Positions 55,351 to 63,650 of a stretch of 64,000 bases of DNA are shown here, one piece after another; the stretch's first letter is position 1; every line of letters starts with the position of its first letter. Source of the DNA: Porphyrobacter sp. HT-58-2 (lineage in GTDB: Bacteria; Pseudomonadota; Alphaproteobacteria; Sphingomonadales; Sphingomonadaceae). The stretch spans positions 1,178,001 through 1,242,000 of the forward strand of contig NZ_CP022600.1 of NCBI RefSeq assembly GCF_002952215.1, written 5' to 3'. The notes beneath the pieces are model-generated. The model was not told the origin of the DNA and did no database searches. It worked only from the letters and a program-made list of their open reading frames with translations. A program made the translations under genes and the position numbers.

Positions 55351-56223
55351 ATGCTGCATTCATCCTCCCACTTCCGGCGCTCGATTGTCCTTGCCATCGC
55401 CGCGGCTGCGATGGTGATGGCCGCTCCTGTCTTATCTGAAGGAGACACCGCACCTGCCGCCCCCACCGCTGACAGCCGCGCCGCCGCGCCGGAAGAATTC
55501 CGGATGTGGATCGATGCGCGCGCGGGCACCGGCGAACCGGTGCATTGGGTCTCGGAAGGGGGGATCTACGAATACCCCAGCGGCAAGAAGCTGTTCGGCA
55601 TGATCGGGTTCGATTCAAGCCGGGTGTTCTGGCCCGAAAAGCCCGGCGATCCGGTGGTGCACCTGACTCGCAAGACCTATGCCTACACCGATCCGGAAAC
55701 CGGCGAGATTCTTACCGAATACAACGGCCAGAAGGTCGAGCCGATCGCCTATCCCTATCAGATGATCTCTTACCGCTACGAGAACGGGCGCATCTATGGC
55801 GATGTTGAACAGGGCGTTGCACCCGCGGTTCAGAAGATCGAAGCGAAGACGGGGATGACCTGGCGCTGGATGGGGAAGGACACGCTCGCCATAACGGCGC
55901 CGGTGTTCCTCGATTTCCCGCTCCCCGGCGGCGGGCGGTACGAAGCCTGGGAGAACTATGACTTCTTTATCCACCGCCCCGGCACCAATGCCGAACCGCA
56001 CCAGATGGCGTGGCAGCGCTATGGCGCGCTCCCGCCGTTTGCGGGCAAGGGGCAGGCGATCTATCACCTCTTGTCGTGGCGGGTCGACAGCAACACCAAG
56101 TTGCCGGAGCGGCTGCGCGAATGGGCTGAGCGGGAAAAGCCGATGTGGCTCAATCCGCCGCGCGACCTCAATGAGATTCGCGCGCTCCAGCAGGGCAAGG
56201 CGATGGAGGGCTGGGCGCGCTGA
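55351..56223 (+). CDS. Exported DUF1838 protein
   Basis: 290 aa. Signal peptide 1-25 (APVLSEG region). The body matches DUF1838: WIDARAGTGEPVHWVSEGGIYEYPSGKKLFGMIGFDSSRVFW and LTRKTYAYTDPETGEIL. The family is found in sphingomonads with catabolic genes; reaction unknown. ATG 55351 follows AGGAGC. The next gene has the same operator palindrome. Confidence 0.88.
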   Translation: MLHSSSHFRRSIVLAIAAAAMVMAAPVLSEGDTAPAAPTADSRAAAPEEFRMWIDARAGTGEPVHWVSEGGIYEYPSGKKLFGMIGFDSSRVFWPEKPGDPVVHLTRKTYAYTDPETGEILTEYNGQKVEPIAYPYQMISYRYENGRIYGDVEQGVAPAVQKIEAKTGMTWRWMGKDTLAITAPVFLDFPLPGGGRYEAWENYDFFIHRPGTNAEPHQMAWQRYGALPPFAGKGQAIYHLLSWRVDSNTKLPERLREWAEREKPMWLNPPRDLNEIRALQQGKAMEGWAR

Positions 56224-56306
56224 TTGTGCCGCGCGCGGTGCTTGCAGTATGATCCAGATCAAGGACGCATCGCCCAAGCCTTGACAAACCCGCGTTCCAC
56301 GTCGAA

Positions 56307-56320
56307 TTTGTCCGGACAAC
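56307..56320 (+). promoter_or_regulatory. Operator-like palindrome TTTGTCCGGACAAC
   Basis: Core TTGTCCGGACAA is a perfect 12-bp palindrome, 29 bp before the methyltransferase ATG. Same half-site as at 55307. Confidence 0.6.
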
Positions 56321-56348
56321 TTTCCGGCTCAGCTCAAAGGTGCCGCCC

Positions 56349-57563
56349 ATGGCCAAAGATCTGCCCCCGCCCTACACCGCAATGAGCCGTCATCCGATGA
56401 TGCCGCGCACCTCCCATGACGAGGCGGCGCGGTTCAATTTCCTGACCCATTTCAACCGCTATCTTTCCGGCACCATCGGCGCCGGCAACCGGCTCGCCTA
56501 TGAAAAGCGGGTGCTGCCCGCCTTCCGGGCCGAACATGGCCGCGATCCCGAGCACCGCTACGAAATCCGCGACGCGATGAACCAGGATCCGTGGCACCGC
56601 ATGTGGTCGGCGCTCAAGCGCAATTCGATGGAAATGCGCCAGCACAACGGGCGGCAGGTGGTGCTGCGTCAGCTCGACGAGCTCGATGCGATGGCGCGCC
56701 AGTTCAACGAACATTCGGGGATGCTCGAACTCGATCCGGCGATTGCACAGCCCGAGTACCAGACCGCGGTCGATATTCACTGCCAGCCCGGCGGTTACCA
56801 CGGCGAGGAACGCCCCGGGGATGTGACGGTCGGCGCGAATTACGATGTCGGCCTGTTCGCGACCACGGGCGGCGCACTCGGCGGACTCAACGACGGGGGC
56901 GGGCAGGCGGTGGTCGGCTGGGTCAAGGCCGAGCGGCCCGACTGGCGCCCGCGCCGCATTCTCGATATCGGCTGCACCATCGGCCACAACGCTGTGCCAA
57001 TCGCGCAGGCGTTCCCCGATGCCGAGGTTATCGCGATTGACACCGCCGCTGCGTCCCTTCGCTACGGAGCGGCGCGGGCGGCGGCGCTGGGGGTGAAGAA
57101 CATCCGTTTCGTGCAGGCCTCGGGCGAGGACCTGTCGCGCTGGGCCGACGGGCATTTCGACTGGGTGCAGACCACCATGTTCCTGCACGAATTGTCGGCC
57201 AAGGCCATGCCGCGCATTCTGGCCGAGGCCAATCGCGTGCTCGCGCCCGGCGGGTTGATCCTGCACATCGAGCAGCCGCAATATTCCGACGAAATGCCGC
57301 TGTTCGAACAGTTCATGCGCGACTGGGATGCGTTCAACAACAACGAGCCGTTCTGGTCAGCGATGCACGGGCAGGATTTGAAGGAAGTCATGGCCAAGGC
57401 CGGTTTCCCGCACGACAGCCAGTTCGTCGCCGGGGTGCGGGCGGTGGTCGACCCGGCGATTTTCCCGCCCTCTCCCGATGCGGCCGAGGAGGATTATGGC
57501 CGCGCCGCGATCTGGAACGCCTATGGGGCCTGGAAGCCGCTCGCCAAGGCGGAAGCAGCATGA
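56349..57563 (+). CDS. Class I SAM-dependent methyltransferase
   Basis: 404 aa. The methyltransferase fold spans about 195-330: ILDIGCTIGHNAVPIAQAFP (motif I), VIAIDTAAASLRYG, and FDWVQTTMFLHELS. The first 190 residues are an extra helical domain (YEKRVLPAFRAEHGRDP...). Substrate unknown; may methylate a carboxylate or hydroxyl of the compound degraded here. Ends ATGA-overlapped with the next gene. Confidence 0.9.
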   Translation: MAKDLPPPYTAMSRHPMMPRTSHDEAARFNFLTHFNRYLSGTIGAGNRLAYEKRVLPAFRAEHGRDPEHRYEIRDAMNQDPWHRMWSALKRNSMEMRQHNGRQVVLRQLDELDAMARQFNEHSGMLELDPAIAQPEYQTAVDIHCQPGGYHGEERPGDVTVGANYDVGLFATTGGALGGLNDGGGQAVVGWVKAERPDWRPRRILDIGCTIGHNAVPIAQAFPDAEVIAIDTAAASLRYGAARAAALGVKNIRFVQASGEDLSRWADGHFDWVQTTMFLHELSAKAMPRILAEANRVLAPGGLILHIEQPQYSDEMPLFEQFMRDWDAFNNNEPFWSAMHGQDLKEVMAKAGFPHDSQFVAGVRAVVDPAIFPPSPDAAEEDYGRAAIWNAYGAWKPLAKAEAA

Positions 57564-57919
57564 GCGAGGAACTCGACTGGATCGCGCTCTCGGGCCGCCG
57601 CGCGAAGGGCAAGCGTCCGGCCTTCTTCGACGAACCGGCATTGGACCGGCTCTATTCGACCGTTTTCGCGCTCGCCGCCGAAGTCTCGGCATTGCGCGAG
57701 CGGCAGGATACGCTCGAACGGCTGCTCGAGGCGCGCGGGGGGCTGACGCGCGAGGAGATCGAAAACTTCGTGCCTGACCGCAAGGCGGGGGACGAGCGGG
57801 GGCTGGCCACACAGGCCTATATCGCGCGCATCATGCGCGGCTTCCAGCAGGAGGTCGAGGCGATGGAGGCGCATGATCCGCCGATCATGGACATCGTCGA
57901 GAAGCTCTCGCGCGAATAG
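57560..57919 (+). CDS. Small coiled-coil-like protein
   Basis: 119 aa. Residues about 30-60 form an amphipathic helix (SALRERQDTLERLLEARGG). No membrane or signal segment, no known family. Overlaps the methyltransferase by 4 nt and likely works with it, perhaps as an accessory subunit. Confidence 0.75.
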   Translation: MSEELDWIALSGRRAKGKRPAFFDEPALDRLYSTVFALAAEVSALRERQDTLERLLEARGGLTREEIENFVPDRKAGDERGLATQAYIARIMRGFQQEVEAMEAHDPPIMDIVEKLSRE

Positions 57920-57964
57920 GGATCACGGCGCGGACGGGGTGCCGACAACAGGGGGTCAGAAGCG

Positions 57965-58657
57965 ATGGAATTCCTCGTAACCAACGAACTTGCCATCCTG
58001 AGATGGGTGCACATTCTGGCGATGGTCTACTGGCTGGGCGGCGAATGGGGCGTGTTCCAGACCAGTTACCATGTCACCAATCCGGCGCTGTCGCTGGACG
58101 AACGGCGGCGTCATATGGAGACGGCCTACCGGATCGACATTCTCGCGCGCACCGGTATCGTCCTCCTGCTGCCGCTGGGGCTGCACATGGGCAAGCTGTT
58201 CGGCTTCGTCCCGCTGCTCGAAGGGGCAGGCGTGTGGTGGATGTGGCTGTTCTTCGCCATCTGGCTGGCGATGACCTGGACAGCCTTCATCAAGCGCGAG
58301 ACCGATATCGGGATTGCGGTTACCCGCACCGAGGAATGGCTGCGTTATCCGCTGATCGCCGCGCTGGTGGTGGCGGCGGGGATGGCCTTTGCGGACAGTG
58401 GCCCGATCGCCTCGGGGCCGGACAACCTGTGGTATCCTTCCAAGATGGGACTCTATGCCTTCGCGCTTGTCATCGGCCTGTTCCTGCGGCTGGTGATGCG
58501 GCGCTGGACCGAGCGGTTCCGGATCCTCGCCATGGGGCCGAATGCCGAGCAGGAAGCCGCGCTCGCCCGCGAGATCGCGACCGCGCGCCTTGCGGCCTAT
58601 ATCTATTGGATCACCATCGCCTCGGTCTGTTTCCTCGGCGCGGTGAAGCCGTTCTGA
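57965..58657 (+). CDS. Multi-pass membrane protein, unknown
   Basis: 230 aa with about five helices (10-30, 58-78, 87-105, 126-146, 205-228). His at WVHILAMVYWLGGEWGVF could bind haem, as in related integral membrane oxidoreductases. I do not recognise a family. Third gene of the plus-strand unit, 45 bp after the coiled-coil gene. Confidence 0.8.
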   Translation: MEFLVTNELAILRWVHILAMVYWLGGEWGVFQTSYHVTNPALSLDERRRHMETAYRIDILARTGIVLLLPLGLHMGKLFGFVPLLEGAGVWWMWLFFAIWLAMTWTAFIKRETDIGIAVTRTEEWLRYPLIAALVVAAGMAFADSGPIASGPDNLWYPSKMGLYAFALVIGLFLRLVMRRWTERFRILAMGPNAEQEAALAREIATARLAAYIYWITIASVCFLGAVKPF

Positions 58658-58670
58658 GGGAGAGCCTGCC

Positions 58671-58988
58671 ATGCCCGCCTACATGATCGTCACCGCTGCG
58701 ATCCGCGACCGCGAGGCCTTTATCGCGGGCTACGGCGCGGCGGCGGCGGCGCTGATCCCGCAATTCGGCGGCGAATACCTGCTGCGCGGCCCGGGCGCGG
58801 AGTGCCTCGAAGGCAGCTTCGGGGAGGGCGCGAGCATGGTGATCTCCAAATGGCCTGACCGCGCTGCGATCAAGGCCTTCTGGAACAGCCCCGAATATGC
58901 CGAGGCGCGGAAACTGCGCGAAGGCTTGGCCGATGTGCAGGTGCTGGTGATCGACGGCCCCGATCTCGTCACTCCAGAATCTGGTTGA
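58671..58988 (+). CDS. DUF1330 protein
   Basis: 105 aa. DUF1330 ferredoxin-like fold: YMIVTAAIRDREAFIAGYGAAAAALIPQFGGEYLLRG and SKWPDRAAIKAFWNSPEYAEARKLREG. These are small dimeric proteins of unknown reaction. Last gene of the plus-strand unit; its end overlaps the convergent VOC pseudogene by 20 bp. Confidence 0.93.
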   Translation: MPAYMIVTAAIRDREAFIAGYGAAAAALIPQFGGEYLLRGPGAECLEGSFGEGASMVISKWPDRAAIKAFWNSPEYAEARKLREGLADVQVLVIDGPDLVTPESG

Positions 58989-59567
58989 GCTCGATCAGGA
59001 TCCCGTCGGGGTCGAAGAAGTTGCAGCCCATCACGCGGATCTCCGGCCCGCCGTTGCGGCCCGGATAGGTTTGCAGCCGCGCCTCTGCGGTGAAGGTCAC
59101 GCCGGGTACCTGCTTGGCACGCGCGCAGCGGCCTTCGACATCGTCGGTGTTGAGCACCAGCACGACATCGCCCGCCGGCCCATGCGCTTGGGATAATCGC
59201 CTGCAGGAATCGCCGGATCGACCCACTCCATCAGCCCGACCCAGCCGACCCAGGGATCATTGGCATTGAGCAGCACCAGCCGCGCGGTCGCGCCCGGCTC
59301 GCCCGCCGGCAGGGCGACGCCCGAGGTCTGGACAGTCGTATCGTAATTGACCTGAAGCCCGATCACATCGCGGTAGAGCGCGAGCGACTTTTCCATGTCG
59401 CGCACGATAATCGTGGCGCGGCGCACGTCGGTCGGCAGGCGATCCCTTGGCGCAGCAACGCCGGGAGAGGCGGGCGCGGCGGCGACGGTGCGGGGCGCCT
59501 CGTTGCCGATATTGACGGCGCAGCCCGCCAGCAGGCTGGCGGCGGCGGCCAGTGCGATTATTCTCAT
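58969..59567 (-). pseudogene. VOC-family lipoprotein with a frameshift
   Basis: The N-terminal frame (59567 to about 59180) has a lipoprotein signal with LLAGC near residue 15, then VOC motifs (RRATIIVRDMEKSLALYRDVIGL, WVGLMEWVDPAIPAGDYPKRMG). The C-terminal half (GPAGDVVLVLNTDDVE... NFFDPDGILIELNQILE) is in the next frame. A single missing base in the GGG run near 59177-59181 joins the two. ATG overlaps the CoA-transferase stop (ATGA). Either a true mutation or a read error. Confidence 0.8.
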
Positions 59568-60745
59568 GCGCTTTCTCCCACGGCGCCGTCCGCAATCAGG
59601 GCGGCAATACGTTCCTCGTCGTAGCCCAGCCTTTCCAGCACCTCGCGCGCATCGCGTCCCGGTGTCGGCAACTCCTGCGGCGCGCCGATGCGCGTTCCCG
59701 CCATTTCGAGCGGGATGGTTGGCAGGCGCACTTGGGTGCCGTTGTCGAGGGTCACGTCCTCCAGCCCGCCGTGTTGCAGATGGGGATCGTCGAACAGGTC
59801 TTCGGGCTTGCCGATCGGTGCAAAGGGCAGGCCGGAGCCGTCGAGCTTCGCGATCACCTCGGCGCGGGTCATCGTGGCGATCAGCGTGCGGATTTCAGGT
59901 ATGATCCGGTCGCGCGCCGCCACGCGGGCGTTGTTCTCTCGCAGGGTTTCGTCGGCCCACAGCGCATCGAGCGCGAAGAGGCGGCAGAACTTCTCCCACA
60001 GCGCATCGGTGACCACGCCGATGAACACCGGCTCGTCGCGCGTCTCGAACACGTCATAGATCGCCCAGGCCGAGACGCGCGCGGGCATGGGCGCGGCGGG
60101 GCTGCCGGTGACGGCGAACTGCGCCATATGCTGGCCGACGAGATAGGTGGTGGTCTCGAACAGGCTGGCGACGACCTTCTGCCCGCGGCCCGTGCGGTGG
60201 CGTTCCTCCAGCGCGGCGAGCACGCCGATGACGCCGAACATCCCGCCGGTCACGTCGATCACGCTCGCACCGGCGCGCAAGGGGCGGCCCGGCGGCCCGG
60301 TCATGTAGGCGAGCCCGCCCATCATCTGCGCGACCTCGTCCAAGGCGGTGCGCTGTTCGTAGGGGCCGGGAAGGAAGCCCTTTTCCGAGCAGTAGATCAG
60401 GCGCGGATTGGCAGCGGCGCAAGTGTCATAGTCCAGCCCCAACCGGTCGAGCGCGCCGGGGCGGAAATTCTCCACCAGCACATCGGCGCGGGCGATGAGG
60501 TCTTGCGCCACAGCGATCCCCTCAGGCGATTTGAGATCGAGGCAGATCGACTGCTTGCCGCGGTTGTACATCGGGAAATAGCCCGCGCCCGATCCCTTGA
60601 GGCGGCGCGTGTTGTCGCCGCCGATGGGCTCGATGCGGATCACCTCGGCGCCGAGCCCTGCAAGGATATGGCCGACCACCGGCCCCATCACCATGTGGGT
60701 GAACTCGACGACGCGGATGCCCTTGAGGGGTTCTGGCGCGGTCAT
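59564..60745 (-). CDS. CaiB/BaiF CoA transferase
   Basis: 393 aa. Class III CoA transferase features: GIRVVEFTHMVMGPVVGHILAGLGAEVIRIEP, DLKSPEG, NFRPGALDRLGLDY, GGLAYMTGPPGRPLRAGASVIDVTGGM. It moves CoA from a donor such as succinyl-CoA to a carboxylic acid. Sits right after the lyase gene. The 555-residue open frame is cut to ATG 60745, where the family begins. Confidence 0.94.
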   Translation of the reverse strand: MTAPEPLKGIRVVEFTHMVMGPVVGHILAGLGAEVIRIEPIGGDNTRRLKGSGAGYFPMYNRGKQSICLDLKSPEGIAVAQDLIARADVLVENFRPGALDRLGLDYDTCAAANPRLIYCSEKGFLPGPYEQRTALDEVAQMMGGLAYMTGPPGRPLRAGASVIDVTGGMFGVIGVLAALEERHRTGRGQKVVASLFETTTYLVGQHMAQFAVTGSPAAPMPARVSAWAIYDVFETRDEPVFIGVVTDALWEKFCRLFALDALWADETLRENNARVAARDRIIPEIRTLIATMTRAEVIAKLDGSGLPFAPIGKPEDLFDDPHLQHGGLEDVTLDNGTQVRLPTIPLEMAGTRIGAPQELPTPGRDAREVLERLGYDEERIAALIADGAVGESA

Positions 60746-61662
60746 GATGCGATCCTCTGTGCGTAGTCCTTCATCGGCCCGGCATCGGGGGTGAAGCCGT
60801 AGAGCGGCTCGTCCGGCAGCGCCTCGGCAAGGATGGCGCGCACTTCGAGCAGCCTGTAGAGGTCGATCCCGGTCTTGAGGCCCATGCTGTTGAGCATCAG
60901 CACGAGGTCTTCGGTCACGAGGTTGCCGGAAGCGCCCGGCGCAAAGGGACAGCCGCCGAGCCCGCCCAGCGAGGCATCGAAGGTGGTGATCCCTTCGTCC
61001 AGCCCGGCTACGACATTGGCAAGGCCAAGCCCGCGGGTATTGTGGAGGTGGAGGGTGGTCATCCGCTCCGCCCCCACCGCCGCACGCACCTTGCGCACCA
61101 GCCTGCGCACCTGCGCGGGATCGGCATAGCCGGTAGTGTCGGAGAGCGAGAACTCCTGCGCCCCCGCCTCCGCCGCCTTTTCTGCAAGCCGCACCACGGC
61201 ATCCTCGCTCACCGCGCCTTCCATCGTGCAACCGAAGGCGGTCGAAAGGCCGACGGCAAAGTGGATGCCCGCCGCCCGCGCGATTGCCGCCGCCTCGGCG
61301 ATCTCGGCCAGCATCGCGGGGTGATCCTTGCGCACGTTCTTGATCGAGTGGGTCTCACTCATGGAGAAGGGGATGCTCATGGCGTGGACCCCGGCCTCGG
61401 CGGCACGTGCGGCTCCCTTGGCGTTGGGCACCAGCGCGACGACATTCAGCCCCTCGATCGTGCGCGCGAAGGCGACGAGGTCAGCGGTGTCGGCCATCTG
61501 CGGCAACAGGCTCGGCGGCACGAAGCTGCCCACCTCGATCTCGCGCACCCCGGCGGCTGCCTCGGCGGCGATCCAGCGTTTCTTCGCGTCGAGCGGCATG
61601 ATCGCCTTGATCGATTGCAGTCCGTCGCGCGGGCCGACTTCGGAGATGAGGATTTCGGTCAT
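60742..61662 (-). CDS. HMG-CoA lyase family enzyme
   Basis: 306 aa. TIM barrel with ISEVGPRDGLQ and the catalytic-Cys signature LGGLGGCPFAPGASGNLVTEDL (PROSITE HMG-CoA lyase type). It cleaves 3-hydroxy-3-methylglutaryl-CoA, or related citramalyl- or dimethylmalyl-type CoA thioesters, into two acyl pieces. Between the LeuD-like and CoA-transferase genes; start at ATG 61662. Confidence 0.92.
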   Translation of the reverse strand: MTEILISEVGPRDGLQSIKAIMPLDAKKRWIAAEAAAGVREIEVGSFVPPSLLPQMADTADLVAFARTIEGLNVVALVPNAKGAARAAEAGVHAMSIPFSMSETHSIKNVRKDHPAMLAEIAEAAAIARAAGIHFAVGLSTAFGCTMEGAVSEDAVVRLAEKAAEAGAQEFSLSDTTGYADPAQVRRLVRKVRAAVGAERMTTLHLHNTRGLGLANVVAGLDEGITTFDASLGGLGGCPFAPGASGNLVTEDLVLMLNSMGLKTGIDLYRLLEVRAILAEALPDEPLYGFTPDAGPMKDYAQRIAS

Positions 61663-62264
61663 GTGGCGGTCTCCCGATAGGCCCATGGCCGCAGCTTCCG
61701 GTCAGCGGCCAGCCACGCGAGTATGGCGGGTTTTTGCTTGAGGGTCAGGTCGATGGCGTCGAGGCCCTCGGCCAGCATCGCCTTGGCCTCCGGATCGATG
61801 GCGAAGGACCAGCTGTCGTCGCCTGCGCTGACGGTCTGCGTGGGAAGGTCGATACGCACCATCTGCCAGACAAGGGCGCGGACCACCGCTTCTGGCAGCT
61901 CGATCGGCAGAAGCCCGTTGCGGATGCAGTTGCCCTTGAAGATCGGCGCGAAGGACGGGGCGATGATCGCCTCGATCCCGAACTCGGCCAGCGCCCAGAC
62001 GGCGTGCTCGCGGCTCGATCCGCAGCCGAAGTTCGCGCCCGCCAGCAGCAGGCGGGTGCCGATGGCATCGCGCTGGTTGAGCACGAAAGCCGGATCGCGC
62101 ACCCGCGCGGCGGCATCGGTGTATCGCCACGGGGCGAACAGCCCCTCGGCAAGGCCGGTGCGCCCGGTGGTCTTCATCTCGCGGCTGGGGATGATCGTGT
62201 CGGTGTCAATATTGTCGCGCAGCAAGGGCACGCCGGGGCTGGTGATGGTGGAGACGGGCTTCAT
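61659..62264 (-). CDS. LeuD-like aconitase-family small subunit
   Basis: 201 aa, the swivel domain: DNIDTDTIIPSREM, LLAGANFGCGSSREHAVWAL and IFKGNCIRNGLLPIELP. Works with the LeuC-like large subunit to add or move water on a dicarboxylic acid. Overlaps the LeuC-like stop as ATGA. Could be the 3-isopropylmalate subunit, but the context suggests another substrate. Confidence 0.92.
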   Translation of the reverse strand: MKPVSTITSPGVPLLRDNIDTDTIIPSREMKTTGRTGLAEGLFAPWRYTDAAARVRDPAFVLNQRDAIGTRLLLAGANFGCGSSREHAVWALAEFGIEAIIAPSFAPIFKGNCIRNGLLPIELPEAVVRALVWQMVRIDLPTQTVSAGDDSWSFAIDPEAKAMLAEGLDAIDLTLKQKPAILAWLAADRKLRPWAYRETAT

Positions 62265-63640
62265 GCGGAGGCCTCCTCGCGGGCGAGCAGGCGCGGATCG
62301 GCGATCACTCCGGCAAGCGCGCTGGCCGCTACCGTTTCGGGCGAGGCGATATGGGTGCGGATGCCGGGGCCCTGCCGTCCCTCGAAATTGCGGTTGGTGC
62401 TGGATATGACGCGCGAGCCCTCGGCAAAGCCCTCGCCGCCCGCATAGAAGCACAGCGAGCACCCGCTCATGCGCCATTCGAACCCGGCCGCCTCGAAGAC
62501 CTTGTCGAGCCCCTCGGCCTCGGCCTGCCGCTTGACCGCGAGCGAACCGGGGACGACCAGCGCCTTGCGGATCGTGGGCGCGATGCGGCGGCCCTTCAGC
62601 AGCGCGGCGGCGCGGCGCAGGTCGGATATGCGGCTGTTGGTGCATGAGCCGATGAAAGCAGCGTCAATCGGCGTCCCGGCCAGCGGCGCTCCGGCGGGCA
62701 GGCCGATATAGGTATGCGCGCGCTCGGGCCCGTGTGGCACAGTAGCGGTGACCGGGATGGTGTGTTCGGGACTGGTGCCCCAGCTGACCATCGGGGCGAT
62801 GGCGGCGGCGTCGATTACGATCTCGCGATCAAAGCTGGCATCGGCATCGGAACGCAGCGTCGCCCAATATGGATCGTCGAAGGCTTCGGGGGCATAGGGC
62901 CGCCCCGCGAGGTAGGCGAAGGTCTTGGCATCGGGCGCGATGATCCCGGTCATGGTGCTGAATTCGGTCGCCATGTTGGCGAGCGTCAAGCGCCCTTCCA
63001 TGTCGAGCGCCGTCACCGCCTCGCCCGCGAACTCCACCGCATGACCCGCCCCGCCGCCCGCGCCGTGCGTGGCAATCAGCGCGAGCGCCATGTCCTTGGC
63101 CGTCACGCCGGGGGCAAGCTGGCCGGTGAAGGTCACGCGCATCGTTCTGGGCCGCTCCATCCTGAGCGTGCCGGTGACCATCGCGTGCTCGGCCTCGCTG
63201 CTGCCGATCCCCCAGGCGAGCGCCCCGAACGCGCCTTGCGTGCAGGTGTGGCTGTCGGGCGCAACCAGCGTCAGGCCGGGCAGCACGATGCCCTGTTCGG
63301 GCGAGATCACATGGATGATCCCCTGATCGCGGTCGTTGACATCGAACAGGGTGATCCCCGCTGCGCGGGCGGCTGCGCGGGTTTCGGTGATGAAGCCCTC
63401 GCCGCCAGGCATCAGCGTACCGTCCCCGCGCCCGGGGCGGGTATCGACGATATGATCCATCACCGCAAACACCCGCGCCGGATCGAGCACGGTGCGCCCT
63501 GTCTCGGCCATGCGCCTGAGCGCCGCCGCCCCGGTGCGTTCGTGCAGGAATACCCGGTCAATCGCGATCAGGTGCGCGCCACCCGCCGTTTCGGCGATGC
63601 GGTGTGCGTCCCAGATTTTGGCGAACAGGGTTTGTGCCAT
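62261..63640 (-). CDS. LeuC-like aconitase-family large subunit
   Basis: 459 aa. Fe-S ligands C in IGSCTNSRISDLR and in MSGCSLCFYAGGEGF (CxxC). Also IVAPDSHTCTQGAFGALAWGIGSSEAEH and STNRNFEGRQG. Resembles 3-isopropylmalate dehydratase LeuC but the Cys motif has CSLCFYAGGE where LeuC has CxMCxxMNPD, so the substrate is probably not isopropylmalate. Together with LeuD-like it forms a hydratase. Confidence 0.93.
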   Translation of the reverse strand: MAQTLFAKIWDAHRIAETAGGAHLIAIDRVFLHERTGAAALRRMAETGRTVLDPARVFAVMDHIVDTRPGRGDGTLMPGGEGFITETRAAARAAGITLFDVNDRDQGIIHVISPEQGIVLPGLTLVAPDSHTCTQGAFGALAWGIGSSEAEHAMVTGTLRMERPRTMRVTFTGQLAPGVTAKDMALALIATHGAGGGAGHAVEFAGEAVTALDMEGRLTLANMATEFSTMTGIIAPDAKTFAYLAGRPYAPEAFDDPYWATLRSDADASFDREIVIDAAAIAPMVSWGTSPEHTIPVTATVPHGPERAHTYIGLPAGAPLAGTPIDAAFIGSCTNSRISDLRRAAALLKGRRIAPTIRKALVVPGSLAVKRQAEAEGLDKVFEAAGFEWRMSGCSLCFYAGGEGFAEGSRVISSTNRNFEGRQGPGIRTHIASPETVAASALAGVIADPRLLAREEASA

Positions 63641-63650
63641 GGGCGGCGCG

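Noticed and set aside
60746..61231. Longer open frame before the CoA transferase (555 aa)
   Set aside because: Arg/Ala-rich shadow of the HMG-CoA-lyase-like gene; CaiB proteins start at ATG 60745.
62265..62645. Longer open frame before the LeuD-like gene (328 aa)
   Set aside because: Shadow of the LeuC-like gene; LeuD family start is ATG 62264.
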